This document shows, one piece after another, positions 1 to 7,898 of a DNA stretch of 64,000 bases. Where the stretch lies: the NCBI GenBank assembly GCA_039961675.1, contig JABRWC010000043.1:1-64000 (forward strand), read 5' to 3'. A program made the translations under genes and the position numbers. Below the pieces are notes generated by a model that saw only the letters and a program-made list of their open reading frames with translations, had not been told where the DNA came from and made no database searches. Positions within the stretch are counted from its first letter, which is position 1; the number at the start of each line of letters is the position of its first letter. This DNA is from JABRWC01 sp039961675 (GTDB lineage Bacteria > Planctomycetota > Phycisphaerae > UBA1845 > Fen-1342).

Positions 1-2
1 CT

Positions 3-350
3 CCTCAAGTGGCTGGTTTTGACCCGCCCCCGCATGGCTGGTTTTGCTCGCCCGCTGACAACTGGGGGACGTTCTGGTTCGGGAGTACCCCCTACTGCCA
101 GACTCACCTGGCACTCTACGGAGCTGAAGAATGCACTCCGCGCGATTGCGGCGCGTCGCGGTGCGGCTGCGCGGACTTCAATCGTAACAACCGTGTAGAC
201 TTGGGCGACTTTTCCCGGCTGCTGACCGCATTCGGGACAACCCCTGGAGAAGCGGGTTACTTCGCCGCAGCGGACACACTTTGCCCGATTGGGATCGGGT
301 TGGAGGATTTGTCCGCGCTGCTGAGCGTGTACGGGCTGGAATGTCCGTAG
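3..350 (+). CDS. C-terminal end of a secreted dockerin-like protein (5' truncated by window edge)
   Basis: The frame is open to the left edge, so only the last ~115 residues are visible; the GTG at 9 need not be a start. The segment is Cys-rich, then has a dockerin/EF-hand-like unit (CADFNRNNRVDLGDFSRLL) and a second, decayed unit ending LEDLSALLSVYGLEC. It is clearly paralogous to the C-terminus of the protein at 5990-6970, which has the same Cys spacing and the same HLALY motif before it. Families of this kind in Planctomycetota are exported; the domain probably mediates Ca-dependent binding or surface attachment, but the catalytic or structural part lies outside the window. It is convergent with the secretion ATPase gene. 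Confidence 0.7.
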   Translation, partial: PQVAGFDPPPHGWFCSPADNWGTFWFGSTPYCQTHLALYGAEECTPRDCGASRCGCADFNRNNRVDLGDFSRLLTAFGTTPGEAGYFAAADTLCPIGIGLEDLSALLSVYGLECP

Positions 351-596
351 CGGCGGTGCGCAAGCGAGACGCGGGCGGCCGGTGACGCGCGACCCCTCGA
401 TCACTGCCTGACGCTTGGGCTATTTCAAGAACATCGCGGTGGGCGGCCTGCTGAATCGTACCGCCCCCCACGGTCGCGGCTCGGCTGGAACGCGACCTGA
501 GCGCTGGGATCGCGCCTGAAACTCAGAACTCGCAAGTCGCGGGTCGCAGGTCGACTCGGGTGTCCCGGCGCCGGCCGCAGGAGTGCGGGCGTCGCG

Positions 597-2276
597 TCAG
601 ACCTTCGTCGCCCGCAGCACTTCCTCGCACGTCGTGCGGCCGGAGCGCACCACGCGCCAGCCTTCCTCGCGCAGCAGACGCAGGCCGGCCGTCCTGCGCG
701 CCACGGGGACCATCTGCGCGGCGCTTTTGCGGTTGACGATCATCTCCCGCAGCTCGTCGTTGAGCACCAGCAGCTCGAACAGCGCGCGCCGGCCGGCGTA
801 GCCGGTGTTGGCACACTCGCGGCAGCCGCGGCCGCGCCACAGCTTCTCGCCGGGTTGGTATTCGAAGTCGCGCGGAAGCGTCTCGGGATGCTCGGGAATG
901 TACTCTTCCTTGCAGTTCTTACAGATAGTCCGCACCAGGCGCTGGGCGAGCACGGCCTCGACGGAGCTGGAGATCAGGAACGGCTCGACGCCCATATCGA
1001 GCAGGCGCGTCGTGGCGGACACCGAGTCGTTGGTGTGCAGCGTGCTGAAGACCAGGTGGCCGGTGAGCGATGCGTTGATCGCGGTTTCGGCGGTCTCCAG
1101 GTCGCGCACCTCGCCGACCAGAATTACATCAGGGTCGTGCCGCAGGAACGAGCGCATCGCGCGCGCGAACGTCAGCCCGACCTTCGGCAGCACCTGCACC
1201 TGGTTGATCCCGTCGAGGTAGTACTCGATCGGATCCTCGACCGTCAGGATCTTCAGCTCCGGGTTTACGATCTCCGCCAGCGCCGCGTAGAGCGTGGTCG
1301 TCTTGCCCGAGCCGGTCGGGCCGGTCACCAGCACGATGCCGTGCGGGCGGTCGATCAGCTCGCGAAACTGCGTCAGCGTCTCGCCCTCCATGCCCAGCTC
1401 GACCAGCGACAGCCGCACCGACATGCGGTCCAGGATGCGCAGCACGATCCCCTCGCCGAAGGCCATCGGTATGACGCTCGTTCGCAGGTCGATTTCGCGG
1501 CCGTGGGCCTTGATCTTGAAGCCGCCGTCCTGCGGCAAGCGCTTCTCGGCAATGTTCATGCCGGCCAGAATCTTGATGCGGCTGACCACCGCGTTCTGGA
1601 AGCGGCGGATCTCCGGCGGGACGTTCGCGTAGCGCAGCACGCCGTCCACGCGGTACCGCACGATGAACTCGCGCTCGAACGGCTCGAAGTGAATGTCGCT
1701 GGCGCGCTGGCTGATGGCCTCGATCAGGATTTCGTTGACCAACTTGATGACCGAGGCGTCCTGGGCCATCTGTACGTCGAGATCGGCGGACTCGACTTTC
1801 GCTTCGTCGATGACCTCGATGCCGTCGCTCTCGGCAACCATGGCGTGCAGCACGTCGCCGCCGACGCCGTAGAACGCCTTGATCATGCGGTGGATGTCGG
1901 CTTTCGAGGCGAGCACGGCTTGGATGGGCAGGCCAACGTAGGTGCGCAGCTCGTCGATTGCGTAAATGCTGTACGGATCGCTGGTTGCAACGCGGACGCT
2001 CTTGCCGTTGCGACACACGGGCATGATGTTGTACTTGTGCACAAAGCGGCTGGGGACGAGCTTGAGCAGCTCCTTGTCGATGTCCGCCTCGGTCAGCTCG
2101 ACGATCGGCATCGCGAACTGGTCGCTGTACTCGCGCAGCATGTCCTTCTCGGACACGTAGCCGAGTCGCACCAGGGCCTGATCGACACGCTCTTCCGTCC
2201 CAACCGCCGCTTCGGCCTGGGCGAGCTGTTCGCGGCTGACCAACCCCTTGGCGATGAGTGCTTCACCGACTGGCAT
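597..2276 (-). CDS. GspE/PilB-family type II secretion / type IV pilus assembly ATPase
   Basis: 559 residues, the usual size for GspE/PilB. The N-terminal MshEN-type domain (residues ~1-150, starting MPVGEALIAKGLVSREQL) is followed by the secretion ATPase core, with Walker A GPTGSGKTTT near residue 317, the Asp box/Walker B ILVGEVRD, and a conserved His in the STLHTNDS stretch. A tetracysteine zinc site (CKNC ... CREC) lies near residues 475-520. This hexameric cytoplasmic ATPase powers assembly of pilus or pseudopilus subunits. No partner gene (GspF, GspG, PilT) is adjacent, so secretion and pilus roles cannot be separated. The ATG at 2276 is chosen because the N-domain starts right there. 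It is divergent from trpS. Confidence 0.93.
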   Translation of the reverse strand: MPVGEALIAKGLVSREQLAQAEAAVGTEERVDQALVRLGYVSEKDMLREYSDQFAMPIVELTEADIDKELLKLVPSRFVHKYNIMPVCRNGKSVRVATSDPYSIYAIDELRTYVGLPIQAVLASKADIHRMIKAFYGVGGDVLHAMVAESDGIEVIDEAKVESADLDVQMAQDASVIKLVNEILIEAISQRASDIHFEPFEREFIVRYRVDGVLRYANVPPEIRRFQNAVVSRIKILAGMNIAEKRLPQDGGFKIKAHGREIDLRTSVIPMAFGEGIVLRILDRMSVRLSLVELGMEGETLTQFRELIDRPHGIVLVTGPTGSGKTTTLYAALAEIVNPELKILTVEDPIEYYLDGINQVQVLPKVGLTFARAMRSFLRHDPDVILVGEVRDLETAETAINASLTGHLVFSTLHTNDSVSATTRLLDMGVEPFLISSSVEAVLAQRLVRTICKNCKEEYIPEHPETLPRDFEYQPGEKLWRGRGCRECANTGYAGRRALFELLVLNDELREMIVNRKSAAQMVPVARRTAGLRLLREEGWRVVRSGRTTCEEVLRATKV

Positions 2277-2481
2277 GTCTATGCAACCCGTGAAATTTCA
2301 AATACTTACAGAAACAGCCTCGGTCGGGCGACACCGCGCCCTCGTTCTTATACCCACGGCGCCCGTCGCAGATTGCAGTTGTTGGCGCTAGAGGGTACCC
2401 GAAACCAGCGACCGGATCGCGTTTTGCCTCGGCTTCGCCCGCCGGTATAACGCCGTTTTCGGGTGCGTAGGGGAGTTTCGC

Positions 2482-3450
2482 ATGCGGGTTCTCTCGGGCG
2501 TGCAGTGTTCCGGCGCTCTGCACTTGGGCAATTACTTCGGCGCGATCAAGCAGCATATCGAGCTTCAGCACGGCAACGAGTGCTTCTTCTTCATCGCGAA
2601 CTTCCACGCGCTGACGACGGTGCAGGATCCGGAGCGGATGCGCAGATTGACGCTCGACGTGGCGCTCGATTACCTGGCGCTCGGGCTGGACCCGACTAAG
2701 GCCGCGCTGTTTCGGCAGAGCGACATCCCCGAGGTGACGGAGCTGGCGTGGATTCTCTCAACGGTGACGGGGATGGGGCTGCTGGAGCGCGGCACGTCGT
2801 ACCGCGACAAGGTCGAGCGCGGACTGCCGGCGAACGTGGGGCTGTTCTACTACCCCGTGCTCATGGCCGCCGACATCCTGATCTACCGCAGCGACGTGGT
2901 CCCGGTCGGCAAGGACCAGAAGCAGCACATCGAATTCGCGCGCGACATGGCGGGCTACTTCAACAACGTCTACCGCCCGGTGCTGGCGCTGCCGGAGCCG
3001 CGCTTCAACGAGGCCGCGGTCGTGCCCGGCATCGACGGCGAGAAGATGAGCAAGAGCTACGGCAACACGATCGACCTGTTCGGCGAGCCGAAGGCGATGC
3101 AGAAACGCATCATGTCGATCAAGACCGACAGCACGCCGGTCGAAGCCCCGAAGAACCCCCAGACCTGCAACGTGTTCGCGCTGCTGAAGCTGTTCGCCTC
3201 GGCGGAGGAGCGCGCGGATTGGGAGCGGCGTTACCGCGCGGGCGGGATGGGCTACGGCGAGGCCAAGAAGCGGCTGGCGGAGCTGTACGAGCAGTTCATC
3301 GCCCCCCGGCGCGAGCGGCGGGCGCAGCTCGCGGCGCGGCTGGACGAGGTCGAGGATATACTCCGCGACGGCGCCCGCCGCGCGCGGCGCACCGCCGAGC
3401 AGGTGATGGACGACGTGCGTAGCGCCTGCGGGATCGTGAAAGCGCGCTGA
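2482..3450 (+). CDS. trpS: Tryptophanyl-tRNA synthetase
   Basis: 322 residues, a typical bacterial TrpRS. It charges tRNA-Trp with tryptophan in the cytoplasm. The class I HIGH-type motif is HLGN (residues 14-17, in GALHLGNYFGA) and the KMSKS loop is GEKMSKSYGN near residues 187-196. The conserved DQKQHIEFARD segment lies between them. The ATG at 2482 follows a GGGGAG ribosome site at 2471-2476. The gene is transcribed away from the secretion ATPase gene across a 205-bp spacer and is followed by a 228-bp gap holding an inverted repeat pair before scpA. Confidence 0.97.
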   Translation: MRVLSGVQCSGALHLGNYFGAIKQHIELQHGNECFFFIANFHALTTVQDPERMRRLTLDVALDYLALGLDPTKAALFRQSDIPEVTELAWILSTVTGMGLLERGTSYRDKVERGLPANVGLFYYPVLMAADILIYRSDVVPVGKDQKQHIEFARDMAGYFNNVYRPVLALPEPRFNEAAVVPGIDGEKMSKSYGNTIDLFGEPKAMQKRIMSIKTDSTPVEAPKNPQTCNVFALLKLFASAEERADWERRYRAGGMGYGEAKKRLAELYEQFIAPRRERRAQLAARLDEVEDILRDGARRARRTAEQVMDDVRSACGIVKAR

Positions 3451-3472
3451 GTTGCGGACGCGACGGGTTGGA

Positions 3473-3651
3473 ACCACAGAGGCACAGAGACACAGGGGCA
3501 GGAAACAGGTCGGTTCGCCGACTGAGCTCAATCCAGGTTTCGTACGCCACGACGTTCGCACGGCGCGTTCCGACAGTGTCCTGGAACGCACCGGATTCAC
3601 GTGCGGCGGCAAGTTCGGACCTTCTTTCTTCGTGCCGCTGCGTCTCTGGGG
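3473..3651. repeat. Inverted pair of CACAGAGG-type repeats between trpS and scpA
   Basis: The sequence ACCACAGAGGCACAGAGACA (starting 3473, continuing to 3498) recurs as its degenerate reverse complement at 3623-3651 (the stretch reading CGTGCCGCTGCGTCTCTGGGG). The two arms are about 125 bp apart and no gene lies between them. Purine-rich CACAGAG repeats of this type are a recognisable intergenic element in many environmental bacterial genomes; I recall the pattern but could not search for it. Confidence 0.6.
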
Positions 3652-3678
3652 TGAGTCTCCTGCATTCCGGGTGAGCGG

Positions 3679-4557
3679 TTGACCGAAGAGTACCGCGTAC
3701 AGCTCGACGTGTTCAGCGGGCCGATGGACCTGCTGCTCTACCTCATCCGCCGGGATGAGATCGACATTCAGGACATCCCTATCGCGCGGCTCACCGAGCA
3801 GTACCTCGGCTACGTCCACCTTCTGGAACAGCTCGACCCCGACGCCAGCGGCGAGTTCCTGGTCATGGCCGCGTCGCTGATCGAGATCAAGTCGCGCGCC
3901 ATCCTGCCGACGCCGCCGATCGAAGCCCTCGACGAGGAGGACGATCCGCGCGCTCTGCTCGTACGGCAGCTCCTGGAATACAAGCGCTTCAAGGACGCGG
4001 CCCGGACGCTCGGGTCCGCGGCCGACGAGCGCCGCAAGCGCTTCGTCCGCGCCCCCGCCGATCTGCCGCCGGAGCTCCAAGGCGTCGAACTCGAGGACGT
4101 CGAAGTCTGGGACCTGCTCGAAGCCTTCAGCCGCGTGATGACGGCGATCGGCAAGGGACCGGGCGTCCACGCGGTGCAGTACGACGAGCGGCCGATCGAA
4201 TTTCACGCGGCGCGGATCGTGGAGCGCCTGGCGGCCGACGGGCCGTTCGCGTTTCACACGCTGTTCGAGGGCACGCGGCTGCGAGCCGAGATCGTTGGAC
4301 TGTTCCTGGCACTGCTGGAGCTGATCCGCAACGGCCGCGTCCGCGCCGAACAGGACCGGGCGCACGCGACGATTTATCTCTTTCTGCTCGAGCCCGCCGA
4401 CGAAGCCGAGGCGGACGAGGCGCTATCAGCAAGTAATGCACCGTCAGTGCCCGATCCGCACGCGCCGGCGCCCGCTGCGCCGGCCGCAGCGGACATCCCG
4501 CCCGCCGCTGATTCGAACGCAGGCCATCATCCGACACCGGAGACCATCCATGAGTAA
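3679..4557 (+). CDS. scpA: Segregation and condensation protein A
   Basis: 292 residues. ScpA is the kleisin that bridges SMC heads in the bacterial condensin complex. The N-terminal signature YRVQLDVFSGPMDLLLYLIR, then DIQDIPIARLTEQYL, is diagnostic, and the C-terminal winged helix (AFHTLFEGTRLRAEIVGLFLALLELIRNGRV) that contacts the SMC cap is present. The likely start is the TTG at 3679, since no ATG or GTG precedes the conserved N-terminus in frame. The last ~45 residues are an Ala/Pro-rich tail beyond the usual end. The usual partner scpB is not adjacent. Its stop overlaps the ATG of the downstream RidA gene by 8 nt, so the two are probably co-translated. Confidence 0.93.
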   Translation: MTEEYRVQLDVFSGPMDLLLYLIRRDEIDIQDIPIARLTEQYLGYVHLLEQLDPDASGEFLVMAASLIEIKSRAILPTPPIEALDEEDDPRALLVRQLLEYKRFKDAARTLGSAADERRKRFVRAPADLPPELQGVELEDVEVWDLLEAFSRVMTAIGKGPGVHAVQYDERPIEFHAARIVERLAADGPFAFHTLFEGTRLRAEIVGLFLALLELIRNGRVRAEQDRAHATIYLFLLEPADEAEADEALSASNAPSVPDPHAPAPAAPAAADIPPAADSNAGHHPTPETIHE

Positions 4558-5014
4558 GCCGAGCGAGCGCCTGGCCGCGATGGGCGTGACACTGCCGCCG
4601 GTCCCCAAGCCGGTCGCGGCCTACGTACCGTTCGTCCGTCACGGCGACATGATCCTGTTGAGCGGGCAGATCCCGGTCCGCGATGGCAAAGTGCAGTACA
4701 CCGGTCAGGCGGGCTTCGAGCAGAAACTCGAGGACGCCCAGGCGGCCGCGAAACTCTGCGCGCTGAACGCGATCGCGGTGGCGGCCGAAGCCGCGGGCGG
4801 CGTGGACAACCTCGCGCGCGTGCTGAAGGTCGTGGTGTACGTCGCGTCTCACGAAGACTTCACCGATCAACACCTGGTCGCCAACGGCGCCAGCCAGTTC
4901 ATCGTGGACGTGTTCGGCGAAGCCGGGCGGCACGCGCGCGCCGCGGTCGGCGTGGCGGAGCTGCCGCTGAACTCGACCGTCGAGGTGGATGTGACGTTCA
5001 CGGTGAAATCCTGA
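4550..5014 (+). CDS. RidA/YjgF/YER057c-family protein (enamine/imine deaminase-like)
   Basis: 154 residues. RidA proteins hydrolyse reactive enamine/imine intermediates released by PLP enzymes. The protein begins MSKPSERLAAMGVTLPPVPK and contains the family features YVPFVRHGDMILLSGQIPV and the C-terminal RAAVGVAELPLNSTVEVDV, where the Arg (of HARAAVG) is the substrate-carboxylate-binding position in active RidA. The longer subfamily (~150 residues, 'LPPVPKPVAAYVP') is typically seen in proteobacterial and planctomycete relatives. The ATG at 4550 overlaps the end of scpA. Confidence 0.9.
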   Translation: MSKPSERLAAMGVTLPPVPKPVAAYVPFVRHGDMILLSGQIPVRDGKVQYTGQAGFEQKLEDAQAAAKLCALNAIAVAAEAAGGVDNLARVLKVVVYVASHEDFTDQHLVANGASQFIVDVFGEAGRHARAAVGVAELPLNSTVEVDVTFTVKS

Positions 5015-5051
5015 GCCGGCGCGCGGCCGCGCTGCGCCGAACGCACCGCAT

Positions 5052-5891
5052 GTGACCAGACCATCCGATGAGACCGCGCTGGGGATCGACATCGGCGGCA
5101 CGTCCTGCCGCGCCGCGGTAGTGGCGCGCGGCGGCTCAATCCTGCGCATGCAGCGCGAGCCAACGCCAGCCGACGGCGAACCGCAGCAGCTTGCCGCGAC
5201 CCTGTCCCGGCTGGTGGCCGCGGTCTCGCGCGACGACGAATCCGCGACGCGACCGGCGGGCGTCGCGCTGCCGGGAATCTGGGACCACGCGACCCGGCGC
5301 ATGCTCCGCGCGAACAATCTGCCTCGGCTCGTGGGCGTGGACCTGCTTGACTATTTCGGTGCGCTGCTGCGGCGGCCATTCGTGCTGGAAACGGACGTGA
5401 ACGCGGCCGCGTGGGCGCAGTGGCGGGCGTGTGCGCCGCGGCCGGCGCGGTTCGTTTACCTGTCGATCGGCACCGGCGTCGGTGGGGCGGCGATCGTGGA
5501 AGGAACGCTGCTGCGCGATGAGCACGGCGGCGCGGGGCATTTCGGCGATATCGTCGTGGATGACTCGCCCGACGCACCGGCGGGACGCACGGGAGTCCGC
5601 GGCGGACTCGAAGCCGTCGTGCGGCATGCGCTCGAACGGGCGCGGCACGACCGGGGCGCGATCGCTGCGGCAGCGACGGCCGTTGCCCACGGGCTGCGGG
5701 AAATCGCAAGTCGTCACGCGCCCGACACGATTGCGCTGGGCGGCGGGGTGCTCGATCACGTTGTCGGCTTCTTTGATCTTGTTGCGGTCGCGGGAACGGA
5801 ATCGCCGGTGCGGCTGATCCGCTCGCCGTTGCGTTCCGACGACGCCGGGGTCATCGGCGCGGGGTTGCTGGCCCTGCAATCGCGGTTCTGA
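5052..5891 (+). CDS. ROK-family sugar kinase (glucokinase-like) lacking the zinc-site cysteines
   Basis: 279 residues, GTG start at 5052. The N-terminal phosphate-1 loop GIDIGGTSCRAAVV and the ROK phosphate-2 segment YLSIGTGVGGAAIVEG are clear, as are the EHGGAGHFGD stretch and the C-terminal IALGGGVLD adenosine motif. ROK kinases phosphorylate hexoses or amino sugars. Most members have a zinc-binding CxCGxxGCxE motif after the GH; here the matching region reads GRTGVRGGLE with no cysteines, so the zinc site is absent while the Glu is kept. The substrate is therefore uncertain. It lies 37 nt after the RidA gene and is probably in the same transcript. Confidence 0.82.
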   Translation: MTRPSDETALGIDIGGTSCRAAVVARGGSILRMQREPTPADGEPQQLAATLSRLVAAVSRDDESATRPAGVALPGIWDHATRRMLRANNLPRLVGVDLLDYFGALLRRPFVLETDVNAAAWAQWRACAPRPARFVYLSIGTGVGGAAIVEGTLLRDEHGGAGHFGDIVVDDSPDAPAGRTGVRGGLEAVVRHALERARHDRGAIAAAATAVAHGLREIASRHAPDTIALGGGVLDHVVGFFDLVAVAGTESPVRLIRSPLRSDDAGVIGAGLLALQSRF

Positions 5892-5939
5892 CGGGATTGG
5901 CATACGTTCGGGGAGCGCGGGCGTCCCGCTCGAGATACG

Positions 5940-5959
5940 CCCCGCACTGCCGTGCGGGG
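5940..5959. terminator. Terminator-like hairpin, CCCCGCA/TGCGGGG family (copy 1)
   Basis: CCCCGCA (5940-5946) and TGCGGGG (5953-5959) form a perfect 7-bp GC stem with a 6-nt loop. It lies between the convergent ends of the ROK kinase gene (+) and the dockerin-like gene (-). A near-identical hairpin is at 7271-7290 on the other side of that gene. There is no T-run, so termination would not be the classical intrinsic type. Confidence 0.5.
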
Positions 5960-5989
5960 TTCGGATCGGTGCCGGCGCGCTGCGCCGCG

Positions 5990-6970
5990 CTACTCGCACT
6001 CCAGCCCGTACACGCTCAGCAGCGCGGAAAGGTCCTCCAGGCCGACGCCGAGCGGGCAGTCGTTGTCCACAGCGGGGTCGTAGCGCGGCACGCCCGGATA
6101 TGCACCAAACGCCGACAAAAGCCGCGATAGATCGCCTATGTTCACGCGCCCGTCCGCGTTGAAGTCCGCGCAGCCGCAGTTGGATTGACTACAGTCGGTC
6201 GGTACGCACGGTGAACCTGAGTACAAGGCTAGATGAAACTGTGGGAAGGGCCAGTCGAACCAGTACGTCCCGTCGTAGTTGAACGGCGTATTCGGGTCAC
6301 AGGGGTTCGCCGCGTTGGGGTCGCGGATGTACAAGTCGAACGCGCCCTCTGCTCCGGGACCGCTGAGCGGGTCGTTCGGCTCGGAAATCAACGGTCCGGT
6401 AGCAGTGCTGTCGCCATAGCGCAATGCGTGATACGAGTAGCCGAAATCGCGAAAACCGTCACCGTCGAGGTCTTCGTCGCCGAGCGTGAATTCCAATCCG
6501 CTGCCCTCCAGGTCCACCGTGACGAACCAGCCGAAGAACGGGTACTCGTAACCCGCTGGCTTGCCCGGCAACGCAAGCCAGAAACCCGCCACCGGCGGCC
6601 ACTGGTTTTCCGCGAAGCCGTTCGAGTTGCTGTAGAACTGCAACGCGAGCTCGATGGCGTTCGGGCCTTCACTGGCGTCCGTCGCGTATGCAAGCTCAAA
6701 ACCGTTGATCGACGCCGGTCCCGGTAAGTCACCCCAGTCGAAGAACATCTCATCCGTTTCGCCTGGCCGGCCGCAGCTTCCCAACCCAGCAAAATAGCCG
6801 GAAAACTGAGTGCTGCGCCAGATGACGTGACCAAGGCGCTCCTGCGCCCCCCCGTCCACCGGCTCCAGCACTCCCGTCGCCGCGTGATACACCGCGCGCT
6901 TGAAGCCGATGCTATCCGGCCGGATCCGCTCGCCCGCGGACGCCGGGACGCCCGACGCACCCGCAAGCAC
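5990..6970 (-). CDS. Secreted protein with C-terminal dockerin-like repeat; start codon unclear
   Basis: At least 326 residues. Function not recognised. The C-terminus (residues ~255-326) holds a Cys-rich linker, one good dockerin/EF-hand unit (CADFNADGRVNIGDLSRLLS) and a decayed second unit ending LEDLSALLSVYGLECE, the same architecture as the fragment at 3-350. The body is rich in Asp, Asn and aromatic residues, as in beta-rich extracellular domains. From the GTG at 6970 the frame begins MLAGASGVPASAG, which looks like the end of a signal peptide. The same frame continues upstream with a convincing hydrophobic core (RLVSWLVAASVLAGASG) up to a stop near 7057, but contains no ATG, GTG or TTG there; a CTG at 6997 or a sequence error are possible. 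Confidence 0.75.
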   Translation of the reverse strand: MLAGASGVPASAGERIRPDSIGFKRAVYHAATGVLEPVDGGAQERLGHVIWRSTQFSGYFAGLGSCGRPGETDEMFFDWGDLPGPASINGFELAYATDASEGPNAIELALQFYSNSNGFAENQWPPVAGFWLALPGKPAGYEYPFFGWFVTVDLEGSGLEFTLGDEDLDGDGFRDFGYSYHALRYGDSTATGPLISEPNDPLSGPGAEGAFDLYIRDPNAANPCDPNTPFNYDGTYWFDWPFPQFHLALYSGSPCVPTDCSQSNCGCADFNADGRVNIGDLSRLLSAFGAYPGVPRYDPAVDNDCPLGVGLEDLSALLSVYGLECE

Positions 6971-7424
6971 GCTGGCCGCAACGAGCCACGAGACCAGACG
7001 AGACGTGGCAAACCTCCGCCGCGATGTACGAGACGCAACGTGACGGCCTGGTTACCAGATACTATGGACCCAGCGGCGGGCGCGTGCAAACCAAACCGAG
7101 CCGACCCGACCCGAGCCAGTCGTCACAACGCGGGCGAGTTGGGCCGACTCCGCCGCCGCCGTTGGGATGTGACCGGCGTCACGCCGTTTCAAGGCCGGCT
7201 TCAAGCTCCGAAGCGAGCGGACCTCGCGCCCCGCCGACATGGAGTACGTAGACCTCTCGGCCGCGATGCTCCCCGCACTTCCATGCGGGGTTAGGGCGGG
7301 CGCTCTCGGGCCGCACGCCGGTCACCGAGCCGGCGCGGTTGCGGCTCAGCAGGTCGCGGCATCCAGACTGGATTCCCGCTCGCGCTGGAGGAACGAAGCG
7401 CGCGTGGGCGAAAGCGGACGAAGT
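6971..7424. other. Intergenic region between dockerin-like gene and ferredoxin gene
   Basis: The first ~85 bases upstream of 6970 on the minus strand encode the probable N-terminal part of the signal peptide of the dockerin-like protein. The rest shows no convincing gene. It contains a run of CCGAC/CCGAG repeats around 7089-7122 and the CCCCGCA/TGCGGGG hairpin at 7271-7290. Small ORFs in this stretch are Arg/Pro-rich and look like artefacts of high GC. Confidence 0.5.
7271..7290. terminator. Terminator-like hairpin, CCCCGCA/TGCGGGG family (copy 2)
   Basis: CCCCGCA (7271-7277) and TGCGGGG (7284-7290) with a 6-nt loop, matching the hairpin at 5940-5959 except for two loop bases. It sits 135 bp beyond the ferredoxin stop codon (minus strand) and could end that transcript. 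Confidence 0.45.
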
Positions 7425-7778
7425 TTATGCGTTCCGCGGCTCGCTCACGTTCCAGCCCTTGGCCTTCTCTTCGGCTTGAATCTGCTCCAGCGGCTTGGCG
7501 CCGGGGAGCGCGTCCTTCTTCTGGCTGATGACCGTGCCGGTTGGAAAGAGTTCGCGGTTCTTGGCGATCCACTCCTTGTACGGCTCGGGGACCTCCTCCT
7601 CCTCGTAGATGGCGTGGATCGGGCATTCCGGGACGCAGAGCTGGCAGTCAATGCACGTGTCGGGGTCGATCACGAGCATGTTCGGGTTTTCGATTTCGTA
7701 GAAGCAGTCCACCGGGCAGACCGCGCAGCAGTCCGTGTATTTGCAGTCCACGCAACGGCCCGTGACGATGTGCGGCAT
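7425..7778 (-). CDS. Ferredoxin, FdxA-like 7Fe ([3Fe-4S][4Fe-4S]) type
   Basis: 117 residues, a normal length for FdxA. It is a small cytoplasmic electron carrier. The Cys pattern fits Azotobacter FdI-type ferredoxins: C9, C17, C21-Pro and C25 in the N-terminal part, then C42xxC45xxC48xxxC52-Pro. An extra Cys at 12 and at 18 leave open whether the first cluster is 3Fe or 4Fe. The C-terminal extension (EVPEPYKEWIAKNRELFPTG) is typical of the FdxA group. The gene is 120 nt downstream of gyrA on the same strand; no dedicated redox partner gene is near. Confidence 0.93.
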   Translation of the reverse strand: MPHIVTGRCVDCKYTDCCAVCPVDCFYEIENPNMLVIDPDTCIDCQLCVPECPIHAIYEEEEVPEPYKEWIAKNRELFPTGTVISQKKDALPGAKPLEQIQAEEKAKGWNVSEPRNA

Positions 7779-7898
7779 GAGAAGCTCCCCAGGTTCAATC
7801 CGGCTGCGAGACGCTCCGCTGATTCCAAGATAAGGGTCCGAACGTAGCGCCGTTCGTGCCCGCGAGCTCGACCCGCGCGTATTCTAGGGCTGCACCGG

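Noticed and set aside
855..2450. Plus-strand open frame of 531 codons opposite the secretion ATPase gene
   Set aside because: It is the antisense shadow of a clear GspE/PilB gene; composition is His/Asp/Arg-rich and no domain is present.
2758..4365. Minus-strand open frame of 535 codons opposite trpS and scpA
   Set aside because: It crosses two recognised genes and their spacer; composition is that of an antisense frame.
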